DNA of 64,000 nucleotides from positions 828,697-892,696 of the forward strand of contig JAOCPU010000006.1 in assembly GCA_035772785.1 (NCBI GenBank). The letters are read 5' to 3'. The position numbers and the translations under genes are program-made. Position 1 is the stretch's first letter, and every line of letters begins with the position of its first letter. Source of the DNA: Phlebiopsis flavidoalba. Taxonomy: Eukaryota; Basidiomycota; Agaricomycetes; Polyporales; Phanerochaetaceae. The notes below the pieces were generated by a model, which searched no databases, was not told the origin of the DNA, and worked only from the letters and a program-made list of their open reading frames with translations. Of the stretch, positions 49,723-60,865 are shown piece after piece.

Positions 49723-51402
49723 GTGACTCCAAGCGAAGCCTCGATCCCTTCGCACGCCATACCACCATTACTGACCTCGTTCGTGCCGTCGATTAATGGC
49801 ATCGTATCTTTGCCATTCGCCGCGGTTCGGGTCTACACATACTACCTCTCGCTGCCCCTGCGCTACATGTTCTCCTTTGGTACACCACTTATGCCCGCCC
49901 TCTCCGACTATGCCAGCAACATGCAACCACCTAAAAGCCCTACCTCAGGGAACGAAAACGCGAGGTCGGAAAAGCCTGCTACACGTATGCCCGACTCTAC
50001 TCTCCCTGAAAACGGTTCGAACGGAGCGGGCGCCAACATCGGACGCTTCGGTCACCACTGTTGGTCAATGATTCCTCGTCGACTTATGTCCTATGCTTAT
50101 CTACTACCGGTGCTGGCACTGTTTTCATGTAGGACTCTATGCATGCACTCTCTGACTCTAATACTGCAATGTCATCTTCCGTTTCTTCTCGTGATGAGAG
50201 CGCGGCTTGGAGTAAACTTGCACGCCTGCCAAATTGATGGGCGAGGGGCCTATGATGGTAAACCACGTGGACAGAGAGACGCCGGACGCAACGCGCACGA
50301 CGCGTCAGTGTCGATTATTCGAGTCTTGCACTCAAGCACCGGACCCACCTCTCCCTCACCCGCCCCATACACTTCCGCAGATACGACATCGGCTGACCCG
50401 AAGAAAACAGAGAAGGACTTTACTAAGGAGGTCGAACGCCATCCTTCTCCGAGACCAAGGCACTCGCGGAGGTACGTCTTTACAGTGCCGCCCCCAATAT
50501 GCCCATCACGTCCTAAGCAGGTGTTGCGCGTAGTCTGGAAAGCTCCAGGAGGCCGCGACAAAACTCCAATGCTTTCTTGAGAAGCAAACACGAAATGTAT
50601 GTTCCATGTTGTCTCTACCTTGGAATTGCTAAGCTTCTAATAGCTTCAGACCTTCATGACTCGACCTCCCGCCTCGTGAAGGAGATTTGTCAATTGTCCT
50701 ACGACGCAAGGAACTACGCTCGTCTCTCAATCAAATATACAGGTTCGCCCGCACAGCGCAAGAAGCATGGTCACAGCTCCACACAAGCAGCCATACAAGC
50801 TATGTTGAGAGCTCGCCATGGGCGTGGTTAGATGAGATCAAGAACAGAGCGCATGAGGGCAGCTGAGAATTGGCTAGAACTTATTGAGACTGCTTCGCAC
50901 CGTATCGAAAGACAGGCAACGGAGTAAGTTCTCGAAAGCTACTATGTAGTGTATAAAATCAATTTCCACGTAGATTTTCCTTGAAACACCGCGAGCACGC
51001 GTCACTCTGGCATCCTACGCGCACTACCATGAGTCCAATGCATCTGCATCAACGTCCTCGCACGCCCAAGAGAAGCAATAGAGACCGCCTCGGAGCTGCT
51101 CTCAGATTCTCCAAGTGGAGACCTACTCCTCAATGGAGCGACGCGAGAAGACACGAGTTTCATTCTGGATGCAAATGCGGTTCAGTGATTCATGAGCTGC
51201 ACGCAAGGGCAGCAAGGACAAGAAGACATAAGTGTCGAGGGCAAGAAAAGACGCTCTGGTTGGCGGATGATGCCGACTGGTTTCAAGGTCCGGGTACTCT
51301 GGGAAGGAGAAACAGTCATTTATCTTTGAGAAGTTCCTGGAGGAGGAAGGAGAACGATGGTGCGCTCTACAACAGCACTTCCGCAAGAATCTCGCATACT
51401 GA
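49723..51402 (+). CDS. Coiled-coil protein, unknown function
   Basis: A plausible start, MTPSEASIPSHAIPPLLTSF, lies at 49723, just after the F-box gene, with FAAVRVYTYYLSLPLRYMFS next. Further blocks in shifting frames are SMHALSDSNTAMSSSVSSRD, ESAAWSKLARLP, SLEKLQEAATKLQCFLEKQT, DARNYARLSIKY, AQEAWSQLHTSSHTSYVESS, PWAWLDEIKNRAHEG and ASELLSDSPSGDLLLNGATR. The terminal EKFLEEEGERWCALQQHFRK-NLAY stops at 51400-51402. An intron lies at about 50597-50647. Heptad-like helices imply coiled coils. The family is not recognised, and the N-terminal part could belong to a separate gene. Confidence 0.5.
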
Positions 51403-52849
51403 GATCTCCCATAGGACTCTTTTTTAACTCAAGTTTCTCATGACTTGATGATATGATCCAATATGAACCTCCAACACAGCGAATACCTCTCTGCCCGAGC
51501 AAAACAACATTTCGCATAAAGTATGGGAGTACACCCCTCAATCAAAGCCGAAGAACAGGGTCGCGGACGCGAGGTAAGCGACGCATATTGTCGCCGGCTA
51601 CAATCAAACAGCTAAAGCATTCCTTACCAGCGCCTACTGGAGGAACACTCATCTACTTACCTATTAAGTCTGTACTCTGTCAAACCATCACTTGATAAAT
51701 GTACATTCCTGACATGACTCCACCGGTCGTTCTGACCCCCAGAACACGATTGCTCGAGAGATCTTAGCCCTACAGAAGTAACGTCCCATCATTTTGCGTG
51801 GAACGCCAACACAATTTTCTCACGAACTTCGCAGCGCACGATCGGCCAAATGTCTTCGTCAGCCGCGAGCGTGAGATCATAGAATGCGCCCCTCACATGG
51901 ATGGTGTCGTCTCTAAACGGCCCACCAACGTTAGCACGCGAGAGACCGTATGTTTTCCAAGTTCGGGACCAAGCGTGTTGGGAGGGGGGGGGGGTGGGAG
52001 CCTACCCACACAGCGCATAATCGAGCATGTTAAAGATATTACAAAGCACTATTGACTCCACAACATGCGACTGATCAATACGTGATTCTTTATGAACATT
52101 AGCATCATTTGCTCAAATACGATACCAGCATCAGCCTTCACCATCTCACCACGCTACTCAGGGGGGGGGGGGGGACCTTTCACCACAACAGAGCCCGCAG
52201 GGAGACCTCCTGTGTCGGCTTGTGGTATTCGGGCCTACCATTTGGAGCTCGTATCGACCGACCCAAGGCCGGTTATCGTCAACTTACCGTCAAGCAAGAA
52301 CGGCCAGAAGAGACGTCAATGAACGACTGAGTTCGGACATGTCAAAACTGCTCGGAGTGCGTAGAGCCTACGTGAGTATAGGGATGTTCAAACGCCGCGC
52401 AAGTCAACGCAAAGGCGAGAGTAAAAGCCACAGTTATTTTCTTCGGAGATCCCAAATTAGTATGTAGAATATATCCCCACCATGGACGGGCTTATTACCA
52501 CAAACCCCGATTAACCGTGATGCTTTTGAAATGTTATGATACGCCATCTCTTTAAATTATATCTCATAAAACCAAAAGCAAGTAGGTAAGAGCTCGCTCC
52601 CCACATTCTAACGTGGCCGTATCATCAGTGCCCGTGTTACCAACGCCAAGCGAAAGTCGAAGTTCGCCGCCCGCACTCTCTTCAGGGTAGACGTACATTT
52701 CGCAGGTCCAACGGTGCCGCTCAGTCGGGGGAGCCGCACCTATATTTCCCCCTATGGCCTGTTGAAGTATGGCCTGCCGTGAAGTATCTCCGTCCTCGCC
52801 TAAACTCTAGGTGAATTACGTTCGGTCCGCACGCACTCCTGCCACAGCC
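51403..52849. other. Gene-poor region with two long G runs
   Basis: No recognisable gene. Two G runs lie at about 51981-51992 and 52161-52173, each at the end of an otherwise ordinary stretch. Short frames (51453-51695, 51798-52055, 52092-52330) look random. The region between convergent genes is probably intergenic or decayed element sequence. Confidence 0.5.
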
Positions 52850-53716
52850 TCACATACCTCGGCACGGCCACTCCGACCACGACTTACTTCGCGGCCTATG
52901 AATGCCTCTGCCAAGCATGTGCCCTAATTCGTTTCCGTGTGCTGTGCTGCGCGGCCATGTATCCGTCTCAGTGAGTCCTGCTTCCATGGTACTCCTAGAT
53001 GCTTTCTCTTCGAGTATCGAAGTTGTTGTTCGACGGCACGTCAGCCGGCCAACACGGAAGAAACACGCATGCCAGTGGACTCGGCCACAGTTCAAAGCAA
53101 CGCGATCTTTCGACGACCGGTTTGGTGTTCAGATCAGCGTAAGTGCGCGGAATTGGCTCACAGCGGGATCGGCGTATGCCTTTTCAGCTTCAGCGACTGT
53201 CCGTGATGCTCGTGGAGGTTGACTGCATAGCGAATAGCACTAAAAGATTGTATTCAGAAATGCATTCGACTACTTCAAGGTGTATGCCTACGTATCTCTT
53301 CCGAACCGAAGGATTTCCTTCCTCTCTGGCGCAAAAGAACCGCAGTCACACTTCGCACCACTTATGGGATGTTCTGGCTCGACTGCACCCTCCTCCACCA
53401 AACTCTTAGACCGGTAAGCCTCGAATGGATGATCCTCGAAGAACTGTCTTCTCAGTTCGTCCTCTACGTAAGTGATAGTCGAAGGCCTCGGGTTTAGTGG
53501 GCCGGCGTGTTTTTTGGTGGAGTAGAGCGGGCCGCGTATTGCTTTGACGGCGGGGTAGGTCGTAATCTGCCCGTGGCGGAGGTGCGCGTGGCGGAAGAGG
53601 GAGCGGAGGGTTGTCGAGCACGGCTTGGAACCACTTTGGTTCCCGCTCAATGTACCGTGTGAGCATAAGACGGGGAGACCTGCTTGTGCACCTGATTCGC
53701 GAATCGCCCTGACCAT
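52850..53716 (-). CDS. RSM25: Mitochondrial small-subunit ribosomal protein mS23 (Rsm25)
   Basis: A component of the mitochondrial 37S ribosome. The ATG at 53716 followed by RRFANQVHKQVSRLM (one-base shift) is the typical start. EREPKWFQAVLDNPPLPLPP and RAPP follow, then AVKAIRGPLYSTKKHAGPLN, RPSTITYVEDELRRQFFEDH and PFEAYRSKSLVEEGAVEPEH. After shifts come YAVNLHEHHGQSL and EAEKAYAD.AVSQFRAL. A likely intron leads to a final exon containing VEQQLRYSKRKHLGVPWKQ or, in the next frame, ILEEKASRSTMEAGLTETDT. The YVEDELRRQFFEDHPFEAYR block is the strongest evidence. The C-terminal boundary near 52850 is approximate. Confidence 0.86.
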
Positions 53717-53789
53717 CGCGACGCCGTGTCAAGGGCTAGATTTTGAGTGGTGAGAGGCCCGTACGTTGGGCGGCGGATTGTGCAGAGCG

Positions 53790-54007
53790 CAGAGCTCGGA
53801 CGACAGTGGCGGCTAAGGGCGGCTAGTGTTCCGAGCCAAATATTCGCACACAAAATCCAGGGCGCGCTTCGAGTTCACCGAACTTTGCAGGTCGCTGGCG
53901 ATGTGCTTTTGCTTTCACTGCGCTGTACCTTAAGTATCAAAGTAAAGGGCCTTGCATTTTCCTTCCTCATTGTACAGACCAGTCAGAAGGTCGAATATGT
54001 CGGCCAT
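53790..54007 (-). CDS. Possible small gene, unknown
   Basis: MADIFDLLTGLYNEEGKCKA begins at 54007 and is followed after a frame break by SDLQSSVNSKRALDFVCEYL. Together this would be a helical protein of about 70 residues upstream of RSM25 on the same strand. It is too short for confidence and could be chance. Confidence 0.2.
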
Positions 54008-56260
54008 GGTACCGATTGATTCAGAATCCAGGGCGCAGTCTGGCATTAGCGCCAGACTCAAAACCTTGTCCAGACGGCAGTCATTCCACAAATGCCAGTA
54101 TACATTAACTCGTCATCCACATCGATCCTTGTTACACAGTAAGGCTACTACAACAGCAGAGGATAGTAATCTTCCTGTGGTCTGGACGGAAAACGTGTCA
54201 TGTATGGGGGTAGAATACTTGCGACGATCCAAGCTCTCTCCACACCTAATAAAGTCTAAGAATTTCCCTCATTCTATGATCTCCGTACTTCTCGGGGGTC
54301 TTTCTTTAGGCTTAGAATTAACGTATGTTTTGTGGACCATGTCTTACTTTGGATATTCAGCTTTCGCGGCACAGAGTTGATATTCAAGCAGTAACGTTGC
54401 TTCCGTGGTATCAGATTAGATGAGTAGTAACGTCGCTTTGAGGATGTTTATCAGATTAGATACCAGCAACTTTGCACTTTCGGAGGTCACTAGTTAAGTA
54501 GAAGAAAATGAAATATCTCATCGCTCAAGCGATCCTTCGCATAACGCCACGGTCAGTATATATGTCAGCAGCTGACTGAACGCAGTTCAACCTGCCCAAC
54601 TCACGCTGCCGATGCTCGCAGCCCGAGACTATTCTAGCCATTCTCGATGGTGCGGCTAGGAGGGACAAGGAGTACCCATCTTCTCCGGCACTCCGACTCC
54701 CGCCCCTACAGTCTGCGAAATTCTGGTGAGAAGCCCGCATTTGGCCATGCCTCATCTCCGCCAGCAGGAACGCCGCCCCCGAGCGCTGGTCGTCACTGCG
54801 TGGGTAATGTGGTCCCTGAGTGCTGTATGCACTCCCCACCACCACATCTCGTTCAGCAACGTCCACAGTCCTAGCACAAGGGTAGTAAAGATGCTCATTG
54901 TTCAATAAGCTGATTCGCGCCTACTTCGAGATAAAATCTCGGCCGTTTGATCCTTGCTGATTTTACAACACCATGTGTTCTAGGGGGTCCGCGTATAGTA
55001 CAAATTCTGGACTGTCCTCAGATGTGCGGTATCTATGACATTCGCTTGGGTCCAAGACACCTTCTGAGAAACCTTACAACACCGCCTCCTCTTCCGGCGG
55101 TGCGACGACAATGAGGGTACTAAAGGGGCTTCCAAACACTTCACATGGGCGGCACCACGCTGCCCTGGCTAACAATGTCTCCAGTTTAGCTCTATGCACA
55201 TGGATATCGCGAGAATACGAAGCTCACTGAACACAGCCGCGTAGGAAAGAAAGGCCGGGATTGCGCAGTCAGCTTGTGTGGAAGATGCAGGCATGTGACG
55301 GAAAGCCGGCAGCAGGACAACACGACAACGTCATCTCCACATCTGCCAGAACTTCACCGTCTACCCTTCTATCTTGTCAGTCATCAGTAGGCACCACTTG
55401 GTCATGAGACTAGATGCATGAACCCCAAGAATATTAATGAGGAATACCCACTGAGTAAATTGGACAGATGCTCGGAGCACGCTAGAAAGAAGGCACGTTA
55501 AGTGTGCCTGCCGTACCACTGCACGAGGGTTTGAGACACTCACCATCATAGGAGTACCGCATCAGCACAGATGGCCGTGGTATTGGGGTGCCCAGGTATA
55601 CCCTTCCACCGGAAAACGAAGTCCTTCGCTTGAATGGTCCGCCCACTCATTGCCGGCCTGCTTGACACCAGTCCAACTTGCTCGAACCGCTAGAGTCTAC
55701 CGTTTGAGTTAATTTGTCAAAATAACGATCCAAAAGGTTGTATCTTGGATGGTATTTCGCTCCATCTTGTCCCAACGTTTGCGATTCTTGAGGCGCGCTA
55801 GCAATTAAGCAGCCTCTCCGCAGCGCGGAACGCGGAGAAATAACGTGGAAGCCGCGACGAATACTCGCGGCGTGCGAGGGCATGGCACCGAACTAGTGCA
55901 CCTTGGCTAATTTTTTGCCCCGCCCTGGAGGACATGTTCCTGTAAGCCTACTGTTTTGGGACAGAGACAACTCTCAGCTACATACCTCAGAGATCGATGA
56001 TCAAACATCCGAATCAGTACACTGGCATCTTGCTGCACCGTGAGGCGGCTTATCGACAACGGGAGTCATCGGCAGCACTGCGCTCCAGCCATCTGTATGC
56101 GGGCTAGACTGAGTGGGAAGCGGGTCTCTCGTCTCTCGCCCTGATATTCGGGCCTTCTAATCTGTTATCCACACACGAGGATAGGGTGGCATCAAGGCTT
56201 GGAGACCAGGTGTGCGGGGCTGTACTCCGTCGGGATTTGCCAGACGGCCCGGCCCAATGG
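54008..56260. other. Unassigned region
   Basis: Frames at 54525-54905 (-), 55361-55549 (-) and 55647-55883 (-) are open but carry no recognised motif and do not read through into one another convincingly. An imperfect direct repeat (GTAACGTTGCT.. / GTAACGTCGCT.. with TATCAGATTAGAT) lies at 54390-54465. No gene call. Confidence 0.4.
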
Positions 56261-56268
56261 TATAAAAG
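56261..56268 (+). promoter_or_regulatory. TATA box of the small Cys-peptide gene
   Basis: TATAAAAG, a consensus TATA box, lies 75 bp upstream of the ATG at 56343. A CT-rich initiator/leader with TCACTCCTCGCTCGCTCAC follows. A strong TATA with a short leader is typical of highly expressed or stress-induced small fungal genes. Confidence 0.6.
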
Positions 56269-56342
56269 ACATCGCAAATGAGCTGCTAGTCCTCAGCAAA
56301 CAGTTGCATTTCACTCCTCGCTCGCTCACATCCTACTACACC

Positions 56343-56486
56343 ATGGTCAGTTCGCATTCGACCGATGCCACTATAAAAACAATGCTTACCCTCCTTCGTA
56401 GCCCGCCCCCGCTGAAGTCAAGTGCACCACCTCCCAGCCCAAGCACCTGCAGCTGGCCCAACTGCGGCTGCGAGGAGAAGAAGTAA
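56343..56486 (+). CDS. Tiny Cys-containing peptide, metallothionein-like
   Basis: The open frame from ATG 56343 gives 47 codons ending TCSWPNCGCEEKK. A GT..TAG intron right after the ATG (56346 to about 56399) would instead join ATG to PAPAEVKCTTSQPK, and with one small shift to TCSWPNCGCEEKK. That would give a peptide of about 25-30 residues with four Cys in K-C, T-C and C-x-C settings, which is the size and style of fungal copper metallothioneins. The promoter has a strong TATA box. The low Cys count and the needed shift keep this tentative. The alternatives are a non-coding transcript or another small secreted peptide. Confidence 0.4.
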   Translation: MVSSHSTDATIKTMLTLLRSPPPLKSSAPPPSPSTCSWPNCGCEEKK

Positions 56487-56847
56487 ATTCTCTCTCCAGC
56501 ATGTTCACAACGTGAGTCTGGCTTGTCTCTTGTATCGGAACCGGTTACTCAGCTTGTTCTATGTAGATCCTTTCGTCGCGGCCGGCTTGAGCCATCCGTC
56601 CATGGCGTTCGCCATCACCTCGACCTTGCTGCACGTCTGCGGTGACACGCTCCTTGTATAACACGCCTGTATCAATCGCTTGTACATAGGGTATATTTGT
56701 ATGAACAGCAAGAGTTGTATTCAAACTACATGCGAGTAGACATGTGAAAGTGAGAGCAACTATCAACAGTCAAAGTAAGCGTGTTGCGCGCCGCTACACT
56801 ACAATGTAACCTTGAAGCCAGCCTGAAACGTACGTCTTTATCATGTA

Positions 56848-57556
56848 TCATGAAGCATCAGCTCCAGCAAATGGATCTTCGCCCATAGCATCATCGAGCA
56901 GAGGTCCTGCTCCCAGCAGCGCGTCTGTTGCTTGCAGTTGAGACATGTCGTTGACCGCCTCAAAGGGCTCGCCGTCCGGCCCCATGTCCGTCATGTCTAG
57001 GGTAAGGTCGCCCTCGATTGGGTCTACCAATCCGTCCAAGGTGTCCTCTATCGGCTGCAATGATCTTCTAGTAGTTCTTGCGCGGCGGTGGTGGGAAGAG
57101 ACGAACGGGGCTGGAAAGAGACGGATAGCGGATGTGGTTTTGGCGTCGCGGGCTTCGACTCTTCTTTGGGTTGCAGAGGTTCCGAAACTTCACGGGATGC
57201 AGGTGTAGTGATAGATTCTGGGACAACAGAATTGCTGCCTTCGTCCTGATCCATCTCGTCATCCCCTTCGACCAACTTCTGGTTCGTCCGGCAGAGGAGC
57301 AAGGGGTTGGTCTGTCTCTCCTTCATCGTCACTAAATTGCTTTACAAAGGTCAGATTTGCTCTCAATTAAGCTCAAAGCTTAACGCACCTGTCTACTGTC
57401 TGTCTTCACCCACTTGTAAACCTTTAGCGTAGAGCCGGGGGTTGCATTGTCGGGCAAAGCCCAGACTTTTTCCCAGCAGGGAACGGGTTGCATCAGCTGC
57501 CTCCTAGAGGCCTCTGAAGCCGAATTACTAAACCCAACCTTGCGCCTTGTCGACAT
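56848..57556 (-). CDS. BCL7-like protein, putative SWI/SNF accessory subunit
   Basis: Start at 57556: MSTRRKVGFSNSASEASRRQ, then PCWEKVWALPDNATPGSTLK-VYKWVKTDSRQ. This resembles the N-terminal BCL7 signature (WEKKWV......LR..KWVPV) of animal SWI/SNF subunits. A GTGCGT intron (about 57340-57390) leads to FSDDEGETDQPLAPLPDEPE-like sequence, VVEGDDEMDQDEGSN, PLQPKEESKPATPKPHPLSV and LVDPIEGDLTLDMTDMGPDG. The protein ends SQLQATDALLGAGPLLDDAM..DPFAGADAS at 56848. The acidic, disordered C-terminus is as in the family. Only one or two shifts are needed, fewer than in most neighbours. The function is inferred from the short N-terminal motif. The gene is divergent from the GNAT gene, with 173 bp between starts. 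Confidence 0.7.
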
Positions 57557-57729
57557 TTCAGTCAGGTCGTGATGAGTGCTAGCAGTGAGACGGAAGTATG
57601 AAGTCGAGAGGTCGTTCGCGTCAAGCCCTCAAACGCGTCGGACGCGGTGATGTACACTTTTCCCACGCCCAATCCCAAGACGCCGCAGAGCGATTTCACA
57701 ACGGGTCCCACCTACTTTAAATCACCACT

Positions 57730-58236
57730 ATGTTCGCGGTACAAAGACTTCGAGCAAACTCTCCGGAGTTAGCATCGGCACTACCACTCGTAATGCAATT
57801 CTCCAACACTATCTTTTCTCCAGACCCTGACTCGAAATATGCGTCTACGGCCGTCTGGAGACAACGCCTTGAATCCCCCACATCCACCATCCTATATGTC
57901 ACTTCTACGACATCCTCTTCATCCCTCCCGTCTGGGTCTTCGCTCATCCCAGGACACATGTAGTGCCATTGCGTACCCGGCGAGAAAGAGACTCTACACA
58001 TCTGGCTCGCCGGGGTGTCACCAGAAGAGAGGAGACTAGGTCTCCTGCAGCGAATGATCGACAACCTCTCTGACGACCTCTCTGCTGACGCAACGCGACG
58101 AATCACCATTTGCACCATACCAACGAGGTTCCCGAACATGTGGAGATGGCTGACGAAGAGAGGGTGGGAGGTCGAGCGAGAGTCGGGTGAGGGCAAGATT
58201 CTGCTGAGCAAGTTGATTAGCTCTGAGTTAGCGTGA
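57730..58236 (+). CDS. GNAT-family N-acetyltransferase-like protein
   Basis: MFAVQRLRANSPELASALPL at 57730, then VMQFSNTIFSPDPDSKYAST and AVWRQRLESPTSTILYVTS. A one-frame detour near 57930-57990 gives VWVFAHPRTHVVPL. The original frame resumes with GEKETLHIWLAGVSPEERRL, GLLQRMIDNLSDDL and ITICTIPTRFPNMWRWLTKR, ending EGKILLSKLISSELA at 58236. The LHIWLAGVSPEERRLGLLQR stretch fits the acetyl-CoA-binding segment of GNAT folds (R/Q-x-x-G-x-G/A analog), and the length of about 170 residues fits. The substrate is unknown. Convergent with MED7 only 45 bp away. Confidence 0.72.
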
Positions 58237-58280
58237 AACGGCCGGTACGCACCGTTATGGAATAATCAACATTTGATTGC

Positions 58281-59332
58281 TTAACCAATTTCCTCTGCCC
58301 ACTTTAGCACGTCTTCCATCGTGGAGGTAGACTTGATCGACCAATGTTAATTACACCCAACCTTCGCGCTGTTGACAAACTCACAACAATGTTCCTGAGG
58401 CTTCCACCATTTTGAGTAATAGGTGTCGATAAAACCATCTGGTCTTCGTCTTCGTCTTCTCCCGATTTAGAAACATCCAAGGCTGCCCCGCTCAGTTCAC
58501 TGAGCTTGGCCTCGAGCTCATCGCACTTGCTGGAATCATCTGTGTAAGCGATATACACATCAATATTGGTCTCGCGAGACGCACGCGTGAATGCTCTGAG
58601 TCTCCTCACGGCGCAACTCCAGCTGCCGCCGCATCATAAGTTCGAGATTCCCTCGTGCCTAACGAGAGTGGTCAATACCTTTATCGGGCAGACCCGTTAA
58701 GGATACCTACCTGCACCGGGCGTAAATCGTTTGCAGCGGCCATGAGATTCTGAGACATGACGTTGATCCATTCTACATGCCTCTGCCATTCAGGCGGCGT
58801 AGTGGATGAAGTGGTTGGTGGAGGGGCTAGCAGGGCCTTCAGAAGGTGCGAATACGTCACGAGCATCGACTTGAGTATGGTCAATAATGCCGGACGGCGG
58901 TCTGAACTTTTATCAGTACATTACATTTCCGGGTTTTAATGTAACCTGCCTGTGCTGGGGTCGGCGGGATACAGTTGTTGGCCGCCTAAGTCTGCCAACG
59001 AAGGGATGGTCTCCTTAACCTATACGAGGCCATTGGCCACCTTCCGACGCGTATATCGCGTATTTACTCACAAACCATGTATCTCCAAAGACAGTGTAAC
59101 GTCCTTCTTCCAATATCCAGTCAGCCCTCGGCTTCTCCAATTGTGTCAGGGGCCAGTCTGGTACATCTGTCTGGTCGGACAGGACCTCGCGTTGATTTGC
59201 TTGTGTCAAGTCTTCATTATTAACGCGATCCTTGAGAAGTTTGAGTAGATCGATATTATGAGTAGTATAATTGGTGTAGTGCGAGGGAGGGGAAGGGAAG
59301 GGGTTACGGAGCTCGGCTTCCTCTTCGTCCAT
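58281..59332 (-). CDS. MED7: Mediator complex subunit 7
   Basis: MED7 is a middle-module subunit of Mediator. Start at 59332: MDEEEAELRNPFPSPPSHYT, then NIDLLKLLKDRVNNEDLTQA, NQREVLSDQTDVPDWPLTQL, EKPRADWILEEGRYTVFGDT and WFV. An intron near 59045-59085 precedes PSLADLGGQQLYPADPST. Another precedes RRPALLTILKSMLVTYSHLL, KALLAPPPTTSSTTPPEWQR, HVEWINVMSQNLMAAANDLR and PVQ. Then come RGNLELMMRRQLELRREETQ, KCDELEAKLSEL and a short acidic stretch. The last exon, EDVLKWAEEIG, stops at 58281-58283. This is complete by comparison with fungal MED7, with few frame disturbances (near 58600 and 58320-58430). Confidence 0.94.
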
Positions 59333-59344
59333 GGAGGTCAATTA

Positions 59345-59779
59345 AGAGTGTTTTGGCGCCCGCTTTCGCTTGTCGAAGATTCTGGCTTGCTTTGACTTGT
59401 CAGGTATTGGCGCTGCTGCGTTTGCAGCACGCGGCGATGCGATTCCCCGGCTCTCAACACTAGCTGTCACCGGGCCCTTCGGGCTGGGGGGGCTGGAAAG
59501 TATAACAGAGTAAAGCACTTGTAAGTAGCATGCAATTGCTCTCATTCCGTCTGCTGTAAACCCATGTTATAGTCGACACACAAATGGAGACGTCTTGCTT
59601 TACCGCACGATGCAGGCAGCAGAACTGTTTTTCTTTTGAATACGTGCTTTCTTTGACAAAAAATGCCTGTTATTCACCGCCTCCCGCACACATTGATATG
59701 GCAAATCGTTCTCTAGGCTCTTAGACCGTTGCTCGCTGCCCGGTGACACATTGCCTTCGACCCAAGCCAACGTGCGCAT
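59345..59779 (-). CDS. Small basic protein, unknown
   Basis: A first exon, MRTLAWVEGNVSPGSEQRSK, SLENDLPYQCVREAVNNRHF, LSKKARIQKKNSSAACIV, starts at 59779. A GTAAAG-type intron follows, and a second exon SPPSPKGPVTASVESRGIAS, PRAANAAAPIPDKSKQARIF, DKRKRAPKHS stops about 13 bp upstream of the MED7 start. The predicted product is about 110 residues, Lys/Arg-rich toward the C-terminus (possible nuclear signal KRKRAPK). I do not recognise it. The very short gap to MED7 could mean overlapping transcripts. Confidence 0.4.
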
Positions 59780-60865
59780 TAGGGCAAACGGACAGGGCTC
59801 GATTCAAATTCAACATAGGCAATCGTGAGGCACAACGAGGCTTACACATCGCACGCTGCACTCAGATGAGCTCACGGATCTACGTCGGCACGAAGATGGT
59901 TACTTGAATGAATTCTACTCGACGTCTGGTTTGCTTGACGTACAGGCGATGCGTGTACGAGACCCCCAGCAGCACAAGGCGAGCGCACGAGTGATCACCA
60001 TGGACGTGACCCGCCAGAGCTGGCACCCGCGCGATGACGACAAATCCCGACAGTGAATACTTATGCATACAGTCCCATTATTTGCTTGACTAAAAAGCTC
60101 TCGCGGCAGGCATTGTACCTTGTTTCAGCTCGTCTTCTATACAAGGCTCAGCCTCCATAGGCTGGGACTCCGTAACCCGTTCAAACAGCCAGCAAGCTGA
60201 GCGTCATGCCGGGAAGTGAAAATCCGGTCTGCATGCAAATTAGATCTCATCCCGTGTCGACTGGACCGCATAAATGTCCGAACTTTCGATCGAGCCGCCC
60301 AATGCATCCCAACATCAGCAAAATAATAATCGGCTTGCCGGACCTTACAATCTATCCCTTTCGTTACAAGCCGCATCAGTCTGGGACTGTCTGGGATCAC
60401 TCAGGCAAGACATTATAACGAACCTCTATGAATTGCAATTGCGGGCATGCTGCGAAGCCTTGCAAGACCTAGCAGCCTGGCTGCCCTTGCAAGACCATGC
60501 CTGAGCATACAATACTACGTAGATATGGACCCAAAAAGTCGGCGATATTCCATTTCTAGTTTTCTACACAATCCGATTTTGCACAGGATTCGCGCTTTAT
60601 TGGGAATTTTTCGTAAATGGATACTTATATTCACGCGTGCACATATCAATACATGTCAGATAGCTAGCGGAAACCAGTAATGTATGTCCATTCCCTCTCC
60701 TCCACAACGCGCAAGTGCATCCGGATCCGCCGCCCAGACCCCAATCTAGCCCAGTACTACCAGCAGCGTACCTATCCCAATGACGTTGTTAGCAACACTC
60801 CTTAGCTAATCAAAACTGCACGCATACCTTTCGAAGACGCAGCCGAATGAGCGCGGGCCCCTATT
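59780..60865. other. Unassigned region
   Basis: Short frames (60137-60400 minus, 60206-60504 plus) lack family resemblance. A short direct repeat, CCTTGCAAGACC / CCCTTGCAAGACC, lies near 60456-60495. No gene seen. Confidence 0.4.
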
